From Symbiodinium natans (taxonomy: Eukaryota; Sar; Dinophyceae; Suessiales; Symbiodiniaceae): a stretch of DNA of 44,494 nt. A program made the translations under genes and the position numbers. Positions 26,126 through 35,534 of the stretch are shown here, piece after piece. Every line of letters starts with the position of its first letter. The stretch's first letter is position 1. The notes under the pieces were generated by a model. That model was not told the DNA's origin and did not search any database. It was given only the letters and a program-made list of their open reading frames with translations. The stretch spans positions 297,253-341,746 of the forward strand of contig CAJNDS010002615.1 in the NCBI GenBank assembly GCA_905221605.1, given 5' to 3'.

Positions 26126-28261
26126 GACGTGAACACGCGGACGAAAGCCCGCGCAGCCTACGACTTCTTGATGGCCTCGGACGACACACCCTATGCGACC
26201 TTTGTGGCCGAGCATGCGGAGTTTCTGGAAGAACACCCCGGCGCCGACGAGCTCACTCGCCGTCGCCGGCTGCAATTCATTGAACGTGTCGGCGTGGAGT
26301 GCGCCCTCTGGCCTGGTTTGTTCTGGGATGTGAAGCGCACCTTCACTCACGAGCGTGCCACGGATCCCAGGCGGGTGATTCGGCAGGAGCGGGTAGCCAC
26401 CTTGGAGGACGTGCTGAATGCCGGTCGGGCCGCTGGGCGTGCAGCCTTTCCTGCTGCAGAAAGCGATGAGGAGGTTGAGGGCAACGACGACAGCGAAGAG
26501 GAGAGCCAGGTGGCAGATGAGGAGGACGCAGAAGCAAATGACGCCACACGCCACAGCATGAAACGTCTCTTTGCTGCTTTGGCGCTGGGTCGTCTCCTGG
26601 GCTATGCGGGGGATTTCGAGCTTCTCCAGTTCGTTTATGACCTCAACCTCTGGAGCAGCATCGGTTCCAAGAAGAACCTGCAGCTGCCGACGCCCATGCG
26701 TCTCATGCTCAAAGGCGAGGCCTTCAGCCCCCACTATTGGCGTGGAGTGCACTATGCCTTGCTGGACATGGTGCGGCAGGTGGGCTACCCTCGCATCTTC
26801 TTCACCATAGCCCCCTACGAGTGGAGCTTCCCCTACCACGAGTGGGTCCGCGACGAGATGCAGAAGCTGCTCAAGGAGCGCCTCTTCCTGCCGGTGGCGG
26901 AGACGCTGCACATAGTGCACGTCATGGTCCAAACCGTGAAAGGCTTGCTGTTGGGGCGCACCGGGGGACGGGGGCGGCAGAAGGCTTGGAAGAGCAACAT
27001 CTTCCATTGTCTTGACGAGCAGGGCCAGGCTCGCCGCCTGCACTTCTTCCTGCGCTTGGAATATCAAGATGGGACCCGCAAGGCAGCCACGCAGGACTAC
27101 CACGGCTCGGGCCGTGTCCACGTGCACGTCGTCATCTTTGTGAAGCCTGAAGACGTCGAGCAGCTGGATTTGGCCGAGACTGTGTCCGCCACTCTGCCCG
27201 AAGACTCGGACCTCCGTGGCTACGTCGAAGGCAGCCAGTACGACCAGGACAAGAAGAGTGGCTGGCCAATCCACGAGGCACCAACCTGCTTTGACAGTGA
27301 GACAGGGGCCTGGCGCTTGCAGCACACGGAGGACCATGCCGAAGGCCTGCGCCCCTACCTCGTTGATCTCATGGAGGTGCTCCGCTGCCACCAAGACTTC
27401 CAAATGTGCGACGACGACGGCCTGCTCCGCGCCTACGTCAGCAAGTTCTCGGACGCGGCCAGCGAGGAGTGGCTCAACGATGACGCCGAAGCCATGAGCA
27501 TCGCCGCCACCGTCCTCATGCGCTACCGGCCACTGGAGCCCGAGATGGTGCTGCAGCTCTTCGGTGCCAAGTTCCGCCAGTGGCACCTCTCCACCCAGAG
27601 CGGCGGCAAGCGCGACTTGGTGGCGCCCTACCCTGACCAGGAGTCCAAGTTGCGCGAGGTGGAGCTGTACGAGCAGGCAGACTGGGCTCGTGGCCGCATC
27701 AGCCTCCTCGACTACTTGCGCAAAACCACGGCCGAGGGGAAGATCTGCCACTGGCTCAAGAAGAAGCACGCGCAATCTGGCAGCGAGGCCACCCTGGAGG
27801 ACTTTGCTGCGAACTACGTGATGCAAGGCGAGAAAGTCGTGGCCGCCGTAACGGTTTCCAAGTTCAACGACCGCTACTTTGGCCAGTGGCTCATGCTGCA
27901 TGTTCCCTTCGAGGAAGCCACGGACTTCTGCCTGCCGGAGCACGTCGCCCAACGGCTTCCGGAGGCACACAAGTACTTCGCCATGGCAATCCTCTGCGAG
28001 CACCCGGTGGCGCAGGCCATGTGGCAGGACGACGAGAAGATCCGTGCGGAGCTCAAGATGGAAGCGCGCACCAAGGACCACGTGGACACCATCCTGGCCA
28101 TGATCCGTGCGCACCGCGGCTTGCTTCAGGAATACCTCGATGGCTCCCTGGATGCCCGAAAGGACCGGCAAACCCAGGAGCAGTGCCGCGGCAAGACAAA
28201 GGCCCCCAAGAAGAAAGCAGGCCCCGTGGATGCCAGCAAGTTCAACAGACAGCAACTCCGT
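26126..28261 (+). CDS. Helitron Rep (HUH endonuclease) domain
   Basis: About 710 codons. The first 80 residues end in RLQFIERVGVECALWPGLFW, then an acidic spacer (EEVEGNDDSEEES). Rep motif 1 is FFTIAPYEWSFPYHEW (26794-26841). The HUH motif is GRVHVHVVIF with His codons at 27119 and 27125. The nucleophile motif is YVSKF with Tyr at 27434-27436; the second Tyr common in Helitrons (YxxKY) is Phe here. RYRPLEPEMVLQLFGAKF matches the Rep-helicase linker. Expected activity: nick and rejoin single-stranded DNA during rolling-circle transposition. The frame is intact, so the element may be recently active. It continues to the helicase through a probable intron. The long antisense ORF across it is a shadow. 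Confidence 0.8.
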
Positions 28262-28344
28262 GCCTCGTCTACATCAACCATCTGGCGGAGATGTCTTGTG
28301 TAGTTTAGGAATTTAACGTTCGCGCACACGTGCACTTATAGAAG
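28262..28344 (+). other. probable short intron or frame break between Rep and helicase
   Basis: The Rep frame continues to TAG 28301, while the helicase frame is closed by TAG at 28339-28341 and open after it. GC at 28262 to AG at 28341 or 28344 keeps frame and joins FNRQQL to LAFRGFKELV. The donor is weak, so boundaries are uncertain. Confidence 0.4.
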
Positions 28345-29622
28345 TCTTCGCTGGCTTTCCGAGGCTTCAAGGAGCTCGTCGACACCGCAGTGGACAGAGC
28401 GCTGGCCATCGAGGATGCCGAGGACGAGGGCGAGGCGGACCGTCTGCGACAAGAGGCGCGGGGCAGCAAGGCCAACGTGTGCCTGGGGCCGCCCGGGACC
28501 GGCAAGACCACAGTGGTTTTCTCTTGCATCGACCGTGCCTTGACCAAGGGTGGCAAGGTCTTGATGGCTTTGCCGACCGCCCAGTTGGCCAGCCGCATGA
28601 AGGCACGCTACGGCCACAAGATTGACATCGACACTTGCCATGCTGCGTTCGGCCTGCACGAGTCTGCAGAGCACGGCGAAGCATCCTTGCTGAGCATGTA
28701 CTCCCTCATCGTCGTGGACGAGCTCTCGCAGCTGGACATGGTCAACTTTGAGAAGATCTTGAAGCTCTGGGCAGCTGCGGAGCGTGTGCCAGCGCTGGTG
28801 TTACTGGGCGACCGGTACCAGATGGCCGGCGTGGGCGAGAAGCGGCCTTGGCACGGGCGCCTCTGGAACACGCTCTGCTACCGGGTGGCCCTCCACAAGA
28901 TGTACCGCTGCAAGGACAAAGTGCACGCCAAGCTCCTGGCAACACTCAGGACCGGCAAACCAAATGCCAAGCTGCTCCGGCAGCTCCGCAAGAAGATGGC
29001 GTGGCGGCCGCCGGGCCGGCCGACGGTGAAGGGACTCCAGAAGCTCCTCAAATCCAAGCCCAACACGACCATCCTGACGTGCACCAGGCGGGGCGCTGCT
29101 GTGGTCAATGCAACTGCTTTGAAGGCCCTTTTCCCGAAGTACCCTCCGCTTGCGACTTTGCCAGCTGACGTGGACTCCAATCCGGAGAACTATGTACAAG
29201 GCAAGCTGAAGCCACCCGCAGAGCTGGAGCCCTCCGCCATGCCTGTCTACAAGGGCATGCGGGTGTACTTGACCCGCAATGTGCGGAAGGACGTCGACTT
29301 CGTCAACGGCATGGAGGCCACGGTGCTGAAGTACGACGAAGGCACGGGCGGCCTCTTGGTGCGCACTGCCACCGGGTTCGTGGTCAGCGTCTGGCCGTGG
29401 ACCGACCCGGAGAGGGGCGGCTTGGTCTACTACCCGGTCCGGCCGGGCTATGCGTCCACCATCCTGAAGTTCCAGGGCGCCGAGCTGCCTCACGTCGTCG
29501 TCTACCTGGATGCCCCGAAGGTGCCTGCCGCGGCCTACACTGCCATCAGTAGGGTCGGCTACTACAAGGACTTCCTGTTGGCGGGCATCTTGACGGAGGA
29601 TCATTTCACTCCAGCGAAGTGA
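28345..29622 (+). CDS. Helitron SF1 helicase domain (Pif1/RecD-like)
   Basis: About 425 codons, ending at TGA 29620. SF1 motifs in order: Walker A GPPGTGKTT (28486), motif Ia LMALPTAQLASR, Walker B VVDELSQLD (about 28711), motif III LLGDRYQM, motif IV region TILTCTRRGAAVVN, a RecD2/Pif1-type accessory stretch YKGMRVYLTRNV and FVNGMEATVLKY, motif V YASTILKFQGAELPHVVVYL, motif VI AAYTAISRVGYYKD with the arginine finger. It unwinds DNA during Helitron transposition as the C-terminal half of RepHel. Same strand and GC-rich codon use as the Rep exon 80 bp upstream. All key motifs are present. Confidence 0.85.
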   Translation, partial: SSLAFRGFKELVDTAVDRALAIEDAEDEGEADRLRQEARGSKANVCLGPPGTGKTTVVFSCIDRALTKGGKVLMALPTAQLASRMKARYGHKIDIDTCHAAFGLHESAEHGEASLLSMYSLIVVDELSQLDMVNFEKILKLWAAAERVPALVLLGDRYQMAGVGEKRPWHGRLWNTLCYRVALHKMYRCKDKVHAKLLATLRTGKPNAKLLRQLRKKMAWRPPGRPTVKGLQKLLKSKPNTTILTCTRRGAAVVNATALKALFPKYPPLATLPADVDSNPENYVQGKLKPPAELEPSAMPVYKGMRVYLTRNVRKDVDFVNGMEATVLKYDEGTGGLLVRTATGFVVSVWPWTDPERGGLVYYPVRPGYASTILKFQGAELPHVVVYLDAPKVPAAAYTAISRVGYYKDFLLAGILTEDHFTPAK

Positions 29623-30074
29623 GGCCCGCAGTTCTACTTTTGCTTAGGGCATCGCACGTGCAGAATCTATGCGGCAAGATGTCGGCGCCACGCGCGTACA
29701 GGCGTTTGTTCGGCGCGACAGAAGTTCTAGACAGGTCTTCGTCTACAGCTCACAGCAGCTGGGTTTCACCTTGCCACAGCACAGAGTCGGACGTGGCAAA
29801 CACAAAGTCGTCAGCTTCTTGCGCACTGACATGCAATGTTCCTATGCCACCACGAGACGATAGCACCTTGGTAGGTTGGCTTGCTGCTTTTTCCTGTATA
29901 TTCCAGGCTGCAATCGCTGCTGCACGTTGGCTCAAATCTTGGATAAGTAGCTCGCCTCCCGCATCAGCAGCACCTCTTGCAAGCACTAGTGGTCCTTCAC
30001 AAGTGTTCAAGCAAGTTGTGGCTGTTCAATCTTGACTCTGCTCCGAGGTGAGGGAGCCAGAAACACAACCATCA
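29623..30074. other. gap with a possible minus-strand coding stretch
   Basis: On the minus strand, 30010-29750 is open with natural composition (GPLVLARGAADAGGELLIQD, EADDFVFATSDSVLWQGET). Plus-strand frames here are Ser/Ala-rich and less convincing. No start, domain or splice support; it could be an exon of an opposite-strand gene or captured sequence. Confidence 0.3.
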
Positions 30075-30626
30075 ATGACTCGGGGTGTTGCAGTTCTTGA
30101 CAAAACGCCGCAAGCGCAAGAAAATGCCATGGAGCTGGCAGAAGAGACTGGGCGGCTGCTGTGCTGGTACCTGCCCGACTGGATTGATGGCTTGTCTATC
30201 CTGAACTGGCTAGGCACCTGCAGACAAGCGCGCGTGTGCCAGCGCGGGACCTCTTGGCCGGCTAAGTTTCTGGAAACTGTCGACTTCACCACGAAGATGA
30301 TGGCGTATATGCGGAAGCACCATATCATGCCCGCCAACGAGGACTATATGGACTATGCGCTGCAGCTTCTGCGTGACGACAAGCTGCCCATCACGCTGCC
30401 TTCCCCAGTCGGCCAGCTTGTCATTGACAACACCCATGCAGGGGAATACCGCGAACACGTTGCAATGTGCCTGAACTTCGGAGTCGGGATCATTGAAGGC
30501 AACAGCTTCAAAGAATTTCTGGAGGTGCTCGAGAAGCTCGACCGCAAGCACGACGAAGCTTGGTGCAAAGATCCAGCGTTCCAAACTGTACGCGACAAGC
30601 TTGTCGAAGGCAACGCGCGCTTCTTC
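30075..30626 (+). CDS. hypothetical protein, exon 1
   Basis: Open from ATG 30075 (a second ATG at 30126) to a consensus donor GTGAGT at 30627. Contains LLCWYLPDWIDGLSILNWLG, an F-box-like Trp/Leu pattern (weak), then helical sequence (YMDYALQLLRDDKLP, FKEFLEVLEKLD). No family recognised. The ORF reads through the donor to a stop at 30762-30764, but composition becomes aromatic-rich and unnatural after it. Confidence 0.55.
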
Positions 30627-30790
30627 GTGAGTATTGAGTTCTGGGATTCACTACTACATGGGCCTGAGTACACAGACAGTTGCGAATGCATTTATTTGGT
30701 CTTTCAATATCACAACTTCTATTTTGCGCTGTGCACCTGGCCAGACATCCAAACCTTTCTTTGAAGCGCCATCCTGCACGCATAGTGCAG

Positions 30791-30979
30791 AGACGCTGGC
30801 AGAAGGTACAGACGCACGCTGCACAGACCATTTCGGTCAGAAACTCTGAGGATGAAGCCTCGCGAGCAGCAAAATGTGCGAGAATTGCAATTCAGTTTCC
30901 AAGCCTGTCAGTTGTCATTGCCCAAAGCAATCTTGACTCTCACAGAAGCAACCCGGGCGAACACATGTATGACACTTGA
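30791..30979 (+). CDS. hypothetical protein, probable exon 2
   Basis: A GT-AG intron 30627-30790 (acceptor ATAGTGCAG) keeps the frame and leads to RRWQKVQTHAAQTISVRNSE, ending at TGA 30977. An acceptor at 30679 (ACAGACAG) would also keep the frame. The splice is inferred from frame arithmetic only. Confidence 0.35.
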   Translation, partial: RRWQKVQTHAAQTISVRNSEDEASRAAKCARIAIQFPSLSVVIAQSNLDSHRSNPGEHMYDT

Positions 30980-31100
30980 TCATCACCTGCAAATGCAAAT
31001 CCACAAAGTATCTTATCCCCCCTTGATAGGGGGGTAGGGGGGTAGACAACCCTAAACCCGTACAAGGTTTGTATTTTGGGTGGGCGGGCGGGCATTGCAG
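30980..31100. other. junction back to telomere-like DNA
   Basis: GGGGGGTAGGGGGGTAG at about 31023-31044 and CCCTAAACCC at 31051 mark the end of the 11-kb repeat-poor block. GGCGGGCGGGCATTGCAG ends at 31100. Confidence 0.5.
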
Positions 31101-31155
31101 CTCATGCGCCGACCCCCAACCACTTCATGGAGGGGGTCGAAGCGCACTCGCAGCG
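31101..31155 (+). CDS. exon-like island, unknown protein
   Basis: Acceptor-like GGCATTGCAG ends at 31100. The phase-1 frame reads HAPTPNHFMEGVEAHSQ. Followed at once by CCCTAAA repeats, so no donor is obvious. Confidence 0.3.
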
Positions 31156-31157
31156 AA

Positions 31158-31287
31158 AACCCTAAACCCTAAACCCTAAACCCTAAACCCTAAACCCTAA
31201 ACCCTAAACCCTAAACCCTAAACCCTAAACCCTAAACCCTAAACCCTAAACCCTAAACCCTAAACCCTAAACCCTAAACCCTAAACC
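31158..31287. repeat. (CCCTAAA)n, about 18 perfect units
   Basis: One of the cleanest arrays in the window, left of the 31297 island. Confidence 0.95.
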
Positions 31288-31296
31288 GTAGCCCAG

Positions 31297-31371
31297 GTGG
31301 CCCCCAGAGAAGGAGGCTGCAGAGGCGGCCCTGGCAAAGCTCGTGGCGGCCGCCGACTGGGCCAAGGCTGG
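31297..31371 (+). CDS. exon-like island, Ala-rich helix
   Basis: Acceptor-like GTAGCCCAG ends at 31296, and a GC donor (GG before GCTTAG) is at 31372. The frame reads WPPEKEAAEAALAKLVAAAD and continues WAKAG, a natural amphipathic helix. Perfect CCCTAAA array on the left, TTTAGGG array on the right. Confidence 0.4.
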
Positions 31372-31375
31372 GCTT

Positions 31376-31845
31376 AGGGCTTCGGGGTTTAGGGTTTAGG
31401 GTTTAGTTTTAGGGTTTAGGGTTTAAATTTAGGGTTTAGGGTTTAGGGTTTAGGGTTTAGGGTTTAGGGTTTAGGGATTCTGGGGTTTAGGGTTTGGGGT
31501 TTGGGGTTTAGGGAGTCCAAGGTTTTAAGGTCCGGGTTTAGGGTTTAGAGACTCCAAGGTTTAGGGCTTAGGGTTTAGGGTTTCGGGATTCTAGGGTTTA
31601 GGTGCTGGGGTTAGGGGTTTAGGGGCAGGGTTTATGCAGAGTTTAGGGCTTTAGGTTTTAGGGTTTAGGGGCTTCAGGGGTTTTACGGTCTTTGGGGCCT
31701 TAGGGCTGAGGGGTTTTAAGCGGTTTCGGGGTTTAGGGCTTAGGGTCTTAGGGGTTTTGGGGTGTTCGGGTTCAAGGTTTCGGGGTGCTAGGGTGGTTGG
31801 TTCAGAGACCCGGCCCTCAAACCCTAAATTAAGAGCCTCCGGCTC
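31376..31845. repeat. TTTAGGG-type repeats, increasingly degenerate
   Basis: Clean TTTAGGG to about 31480, then variants (TTTGGGG, TTAGGGGTTT, GGTTTTAGGG) to about 31800. Confidence 0.8.
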
Positions 31846-32287
31846 AAGCCGCCGACCCCGCTGGAGCATAGTTGAAAGGTTTAAACGCGCTCGTCAGGTC
31901 AAAGGATGCCAAAAAAGTTGATGTGCTTGAGCCTCTGTGAAACGTTGCCAGGGCAGCCCCATCAATTGGTAGGGGGCGGGTAGGGGGGGGCGGGGGTAGG
32001 GGGAGGCGGGGGGGGAGGGGGGGGGGGAGGGGGTATGGGGGGGGGGGCGGTAGGGGGTAGGGTGGGGGGGGGGGTGGGGTGGGGGGGGGGGGGGAGGGTG
32101 TGGGCGGGTTTTTGCCCAAAGGTCCTGTGCGAAACCGCCTATGGTCCGTGAGTTTATGCGGTGTGGGTGGCCTGGCCCTCCATGGAAAAGCTGCCCGGGT
32201 ACCCCCCCCTACCCCCCCCCCGCGTTTTGGGGGGGTAAGGAGGGAAAGAGGCTCCTTTTCCCATCCAACACGCCGCCAGGGTCGGCG
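31846..32287. other. G-rich low-complexity region
   Basis: 31966-32105 is almost all G with isolated T, A or C (GGGGGGT, GGGGTAGG), a strong G-quadruplex candidate. C runs follow at 32200-32222. Proline- or glycine-rich ORFs over it are rejected. Short unique DNA at 31850-31960 and 32110-32190. Confidence 0.7.
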
Positions 32288-32354
32288 GACCCTAAACCCT
32301 AAACCCTAAACCCTAAACCCTAAACCCTAAACCCTAAACCCTAAACCCTAAACC
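32288..32354. repeat. (CCCTAAA)n array
   Basis: Nine near-perfect heptamers. Confidence 0.9.
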
Positions 32355-33116
32355 CCCCAAAAGATCATTAAAGCCGACTGATAGCACCTTCAACCTGGAG
32401 TGACTCCCTCCAGGCGGGACCACGATGCCTCCCCCCCCCCCCCCCCCCCAACCCGGTTTAGGGGCCCAAGGGGTTTTAGGGCTGAGGGCTTAGGGTTTAG
32501 GGTGGTTTCGGGTTTAGGGTTTAGGGTTTAGGGTTTAGGGTTTAGGGTTTAGGGCCCAGGGCATGATCCGGCTTCGTGGTTTAAGGGCTTGCAGTGTTGG
32601 AGCTCGAGATCTTATTGGAAAATCATAGGCCCTGGAGCCCCATAAACCCCCGTAAGACCCACAAAGCTCCTAAAAAAAGCCCGAAGCCCTAAAGCCCTGC
32701 AACCCCAAAGCCCTAAACCCTACAGCCTAAAGCCCTTAAACCCAGCCCACATCTAAGGTTTGAGTTTGAACCATGGGCTCTTAGTATGGCCCCGTATACA
32801 ATTGTTCATAGGGATCCGAAGTACGGGTGCTTCGTACATAATACATAAAGTGTACATACGGGTTATATAATAGAGTCCCCAAATTCAAGGGCACATACTT
32901 CGGACCCCCTTGAACCTTCAACCCTAGACCCTGAACCCTTAACCCTAAACCCTAAACCCGAAACCCGAAACCCTAAACCCTAAACCCTAAATAAACCCTA
33001 AACCCTAAACCCTGAACCCAAGTAAGGGCCCATGCGAGCCTAGACCAAAGCTTGAAAGGCTTTGCGGGTTTGGCGGCGCTTTGCGCCGGATCGGGAGGCG
33101 CGGCTCTGACCCTAAA
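32355..33116. other. non-coding mosaic
   Basis: Unique 32355-32425, C run 32429-32449, TTTAGGG at 32490-32555, unique AT-rich DNA at 32570-32920, CCCTAAA at 32935-33020, GC-rich GGCGGCGCTTTGCGCCGG (small palindrome) at about 33071. No gene supported. Confidence 0.5.
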
Positions 33117-33793
33117 CCCTGAAGTTTAGGGTTTAGGGTTTAGGGTTTAGGGTTCAGGGTTCAGGGTTCAGGGTTTAGGGTTTAGGGTTTAGGGTTTAGG
33201 TTTTAAGGGTAGTATAATCTCCAGTAAGGACTGGTACTATAAGGGGGGAACATCCCAATCTAAATCCCTTATCAAGGGGTTTAGGTTAGCCTTTAGGGGG
33301 CCCTAAGCCGTGAAGCCCAACCCTAAACCCCGACCCCTTGGTTAGGAAGTGGGGTTTTACGGCTTTACGGTTTTTGGGTTTCAATTTGAGGTTTTCAGGG
33401 GCCTTAGGTTGTATGGATCACTACCCCACACCCCTAAACCCTAAACCAGAGCTTTTAGGTTTAGGGGCCTTGGGCTTTATGAATCATGGTTTGGGGTTTC
33501 AGGGCTTTCGAGGTTTTAGAGGTTTTAGCGTTCTTGGGCTTCAGGGCTTTTGAGGGTTTCGGGTTTAGTGTTTAGGGTTTAGGGCTAGTCAAGGGATTAA
33601 GACACGTACCCCTAAGGTTGTACCCCTAAAGGTTCCCCTTAATATGTAACCCCTAAACCTTAAACAAACCCTAAACAAACCCTAAACCCTAAACCCCAAA
33701 CCCTAAACCCTAAACCCCAATTATGCTACGTTACTGAAGACAAGGGTCCCCCAAAACCCAAGGGCCCAACCTGAGGGGTCCAAGGTGGAACCC
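33117..33793. other. TTTAGGG arrays and unique DNA
   Basis: TTTAGGG/TTCAGGG at 33123-33200. AAGGGGGGAACATCCCAA at about 33241 recurs near 34382. Degenerate GGTTTTAGG-type repeats at 33350-33580, CCCTAAA at 33655-33720. The 71-codon frame at 33338 is repeat-derived. Confidence 0.5.
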
Positions 33794-34040
33794 CTACTTG
33801 GAGGTTCATGGTACCTACCTGACCAATTATAACTGTACTTATAACCCTACTTATAATTGGGATAACCCCTATAAGGCCCTTTAGGGGTATTATAAGTAGG
33901 GTTTTTACTAACCAATTATAACTGTACTTATAACCCCACTTATAATACCCCTAAAGGGCCTTATAGGGGTTATCCCAATTATAAGTAGGGTGTTAAGTAC
34001 GGTTATAAGTGGTTAGTAAGTACCATGAACCTTCAAGTAG
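33794..34040. mobile_element. MITE-like element with nested 57-bp inverted arms, 247 bp
   Basis: Ends: CTACTTGGAGGTTCATGG and CCATGAACCTTCAAGTAG. Inside, 33845-33901 and 33934-33990 are inverted repeats matching at 56 of 57 positions, and AACCAATTATAACTG TACTT occurs before each arm. Largest member of the TACTTGGAGG family here. Confidence 0.8.
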
Positions 34041-34600
34041 AGCTAGGGGCTTTGAGGGTTCATCAGGTTCCTGACTTGAGGACTGGGTTTAGGGTTTAGG
34101 GTTTGGGGTTTAGGGTTTAGGGTTTAGGGTTTAGGATTTAGGGTTTAGGGTTTGGGGTTTAGGGTTTAGGGCTTAGGGGATTGTGCATGCGTGTTTCTGC
34201 GCACGTTCTGCTCTGGCAGCATTGCTTTTAGTGTTTTTTTGTTTGTTTTTTTCCCCTTCGTTTTTTGCAAACGTAGGGTTTAAGGGTTGTAGGGTTGGAT
34301 GCTCCCCTTATACTAGCAGTCCTTTTCAAAAGGTTTTTGAAGAATGGGGGTCCAAAACTGCCTATGAAGGATTGTTAGTACAAGGGGGAACATCCCAAGT
34401 TGTAGGGTTCACAGTTTAGGGTTTAGGGTTCAACAAGACACAAACCCTAACCCTAAACCCTAAACCCTAAACCCCATATTCCCTTAAGGGGATGCTGAGC
34501 AGGGTCCCAAACCCTGAGGGGTCCAAGATAGAGTCCCACAAAGCATGCCCAAAACCCTCAGCCCTTCAACCCTTCAACCCGAAGCCCTTCAATCCTAAAC
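34041..34600. other. TTTAGGG array and unique DNA
   Basis: TTTAGGG/TTTGGGG at 34084-34172, a T-rich stretch at 34210-34270, CCCTAAA at 34440-34475. The 78-codon frame at 34183 is Phe/Ser-rich and unconvincing. Confidence 0.5.
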
Positions 34601-34602
34601 CC

Positions 34603-35085
34603 TTCAACCCTAAACCCTACACACCTCAACCCTGAACCCCTAAACCCCTAAACCCCTCAACCCCTCAACCCCTGAACCCTGAACCCGAAACCCTTCACCC
34701 CCACACGCTACACCCTACACCCCTCAACCCTGAACCCTATACCCTCAACGCCAAACGCTAAACACTCCCTAAACCCTTCAACCCTAAACCCTACACACCT
34801 CAACCCTGAACCCCTAAACCCCTAAACCCCTCAACCCCTCAACCCCTGAACCCTGAACCCGAAACCCTTCACCCCCACACGCTACACCCTACACCCCTCA
34901 ACCCTGAACCCTATACCCTCAACGCCAAACGCTAAACACTCCCTAAACCCTTCAACCCTAAACCCTACACACCTCAACCCCGAACCCCCCAAACTCCTCA
35001 GACCCTGAACCCTGAACCCGAAACCCTTCACACACCCTACACCCCTCAACCCTGAGCCGTAAACCCTCAACGCTAAACGCTAAGC
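34603..35085. repeat. 174-bp higher-order repeat built of telomere-like units
   Basis: TTCAACCCTAAACCCTACAC begins at 34603, 34777 and 34951 (period 174 exactly). Each unit carries CCCCTAAA, CCCCTCAA, CCCTGAA, CACGCTACACC and CGCCAAACGCTAAACAC in the same order. The third copy is diverged and shorter. Confidence 0.9.
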
Positions 35086-35282
35086 ACTACCAACACCCCA
35101 ATTCCTAAACGCTAAACCCTAAACCCCCAAACCCCCAAACCCTAAACCCTAAACCCCAAACCCTAGGCCTAAACCCTAAACCCTAAACCCCAAACCCTAA
35201 ACCCTAAACCCTAAAACCCCAAACCCTAAACCCTAAGCCCTTGAGGAATCTGCTTAGCATGCCAGGCTCTGCCCCGCAGCTT
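35086..35282. repeat. CCCTAAA/CCCCAAA array and spacer
   Basis: C-rich heptamers from 35105 to 35240, then unique sequence ending GCTCTGCCCCGCAG, a good acceptor-like site. Confidence 0.8.
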
Positions 35283-35348
35283 CCGCGTCACGGGCAAGCG
35301 CGCTGGGCAACGGGGAGCTCAACTGAGCCCTGGGCTCATGGGGAATTG
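35283..35348 (+). CDS. exon-like island, unknown protein
   Basis: Follows TCTGCCCCGCAG. The frame FRVTGKRAGQRGAQ is open until a TGA near 35350; a second frame is also open. TTTAGGG starts at 35357. Coding evidence moderate to weak. Confidence 0.3.
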
Positions 35349-35534
35349 AGTTCGGGTTTAGGGTTTAGGGTTTAGGGTTTAGGGTTCAGGGTTTCGGGTT
35401 TAGGGTTATGGGTTATGGGTTTAGGGTTACGCGGTCTTTGATAGTTTCCTTGTCAGGGGCTCAATTTAGTGCTGAGTTTGGGGGTTGCCGAAGCGCTTCT
35501 GCTGTCCGCGTTTAGGAGAACGACTCCACGTCAA
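35349..35534. other. TTTAGGG run and unique DNA
   Basis: TTTAGGG/TTATGGG at 35356-35430, unique to 35534, no gene seen. Confidence 0.5.

Larger units (their letters stand above)
24920..29622 (+). mobile_element. Helitron-type element, coding core
   Basis: Rep HUH plus SF1 helicase on one strand defines a Helitron. Element ends (5' TC, 3' hairpin and CTRR) were not located. The upstream 468-codon gene and repeats from 19.99 kb, and the gene at 30.07-30.98 kb, may lie inside the same insertion because telomere-like repeats are absent from all of 19.99-31.05 kb. Confidence 0.7.

Noticed and set aside
25961-28255. A 764-codon gene on the minus strand
   Set aside because: Exact antisense of the Rep exon; Leu/Val/His-rich shadow caused by GC-rich codons, with no recognisable domain, whereas the + frame has ordered Rep motifs.
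31844-32119. Proline-rich minus-strand ORF
   Set aside because: Translation of a G-only tract.
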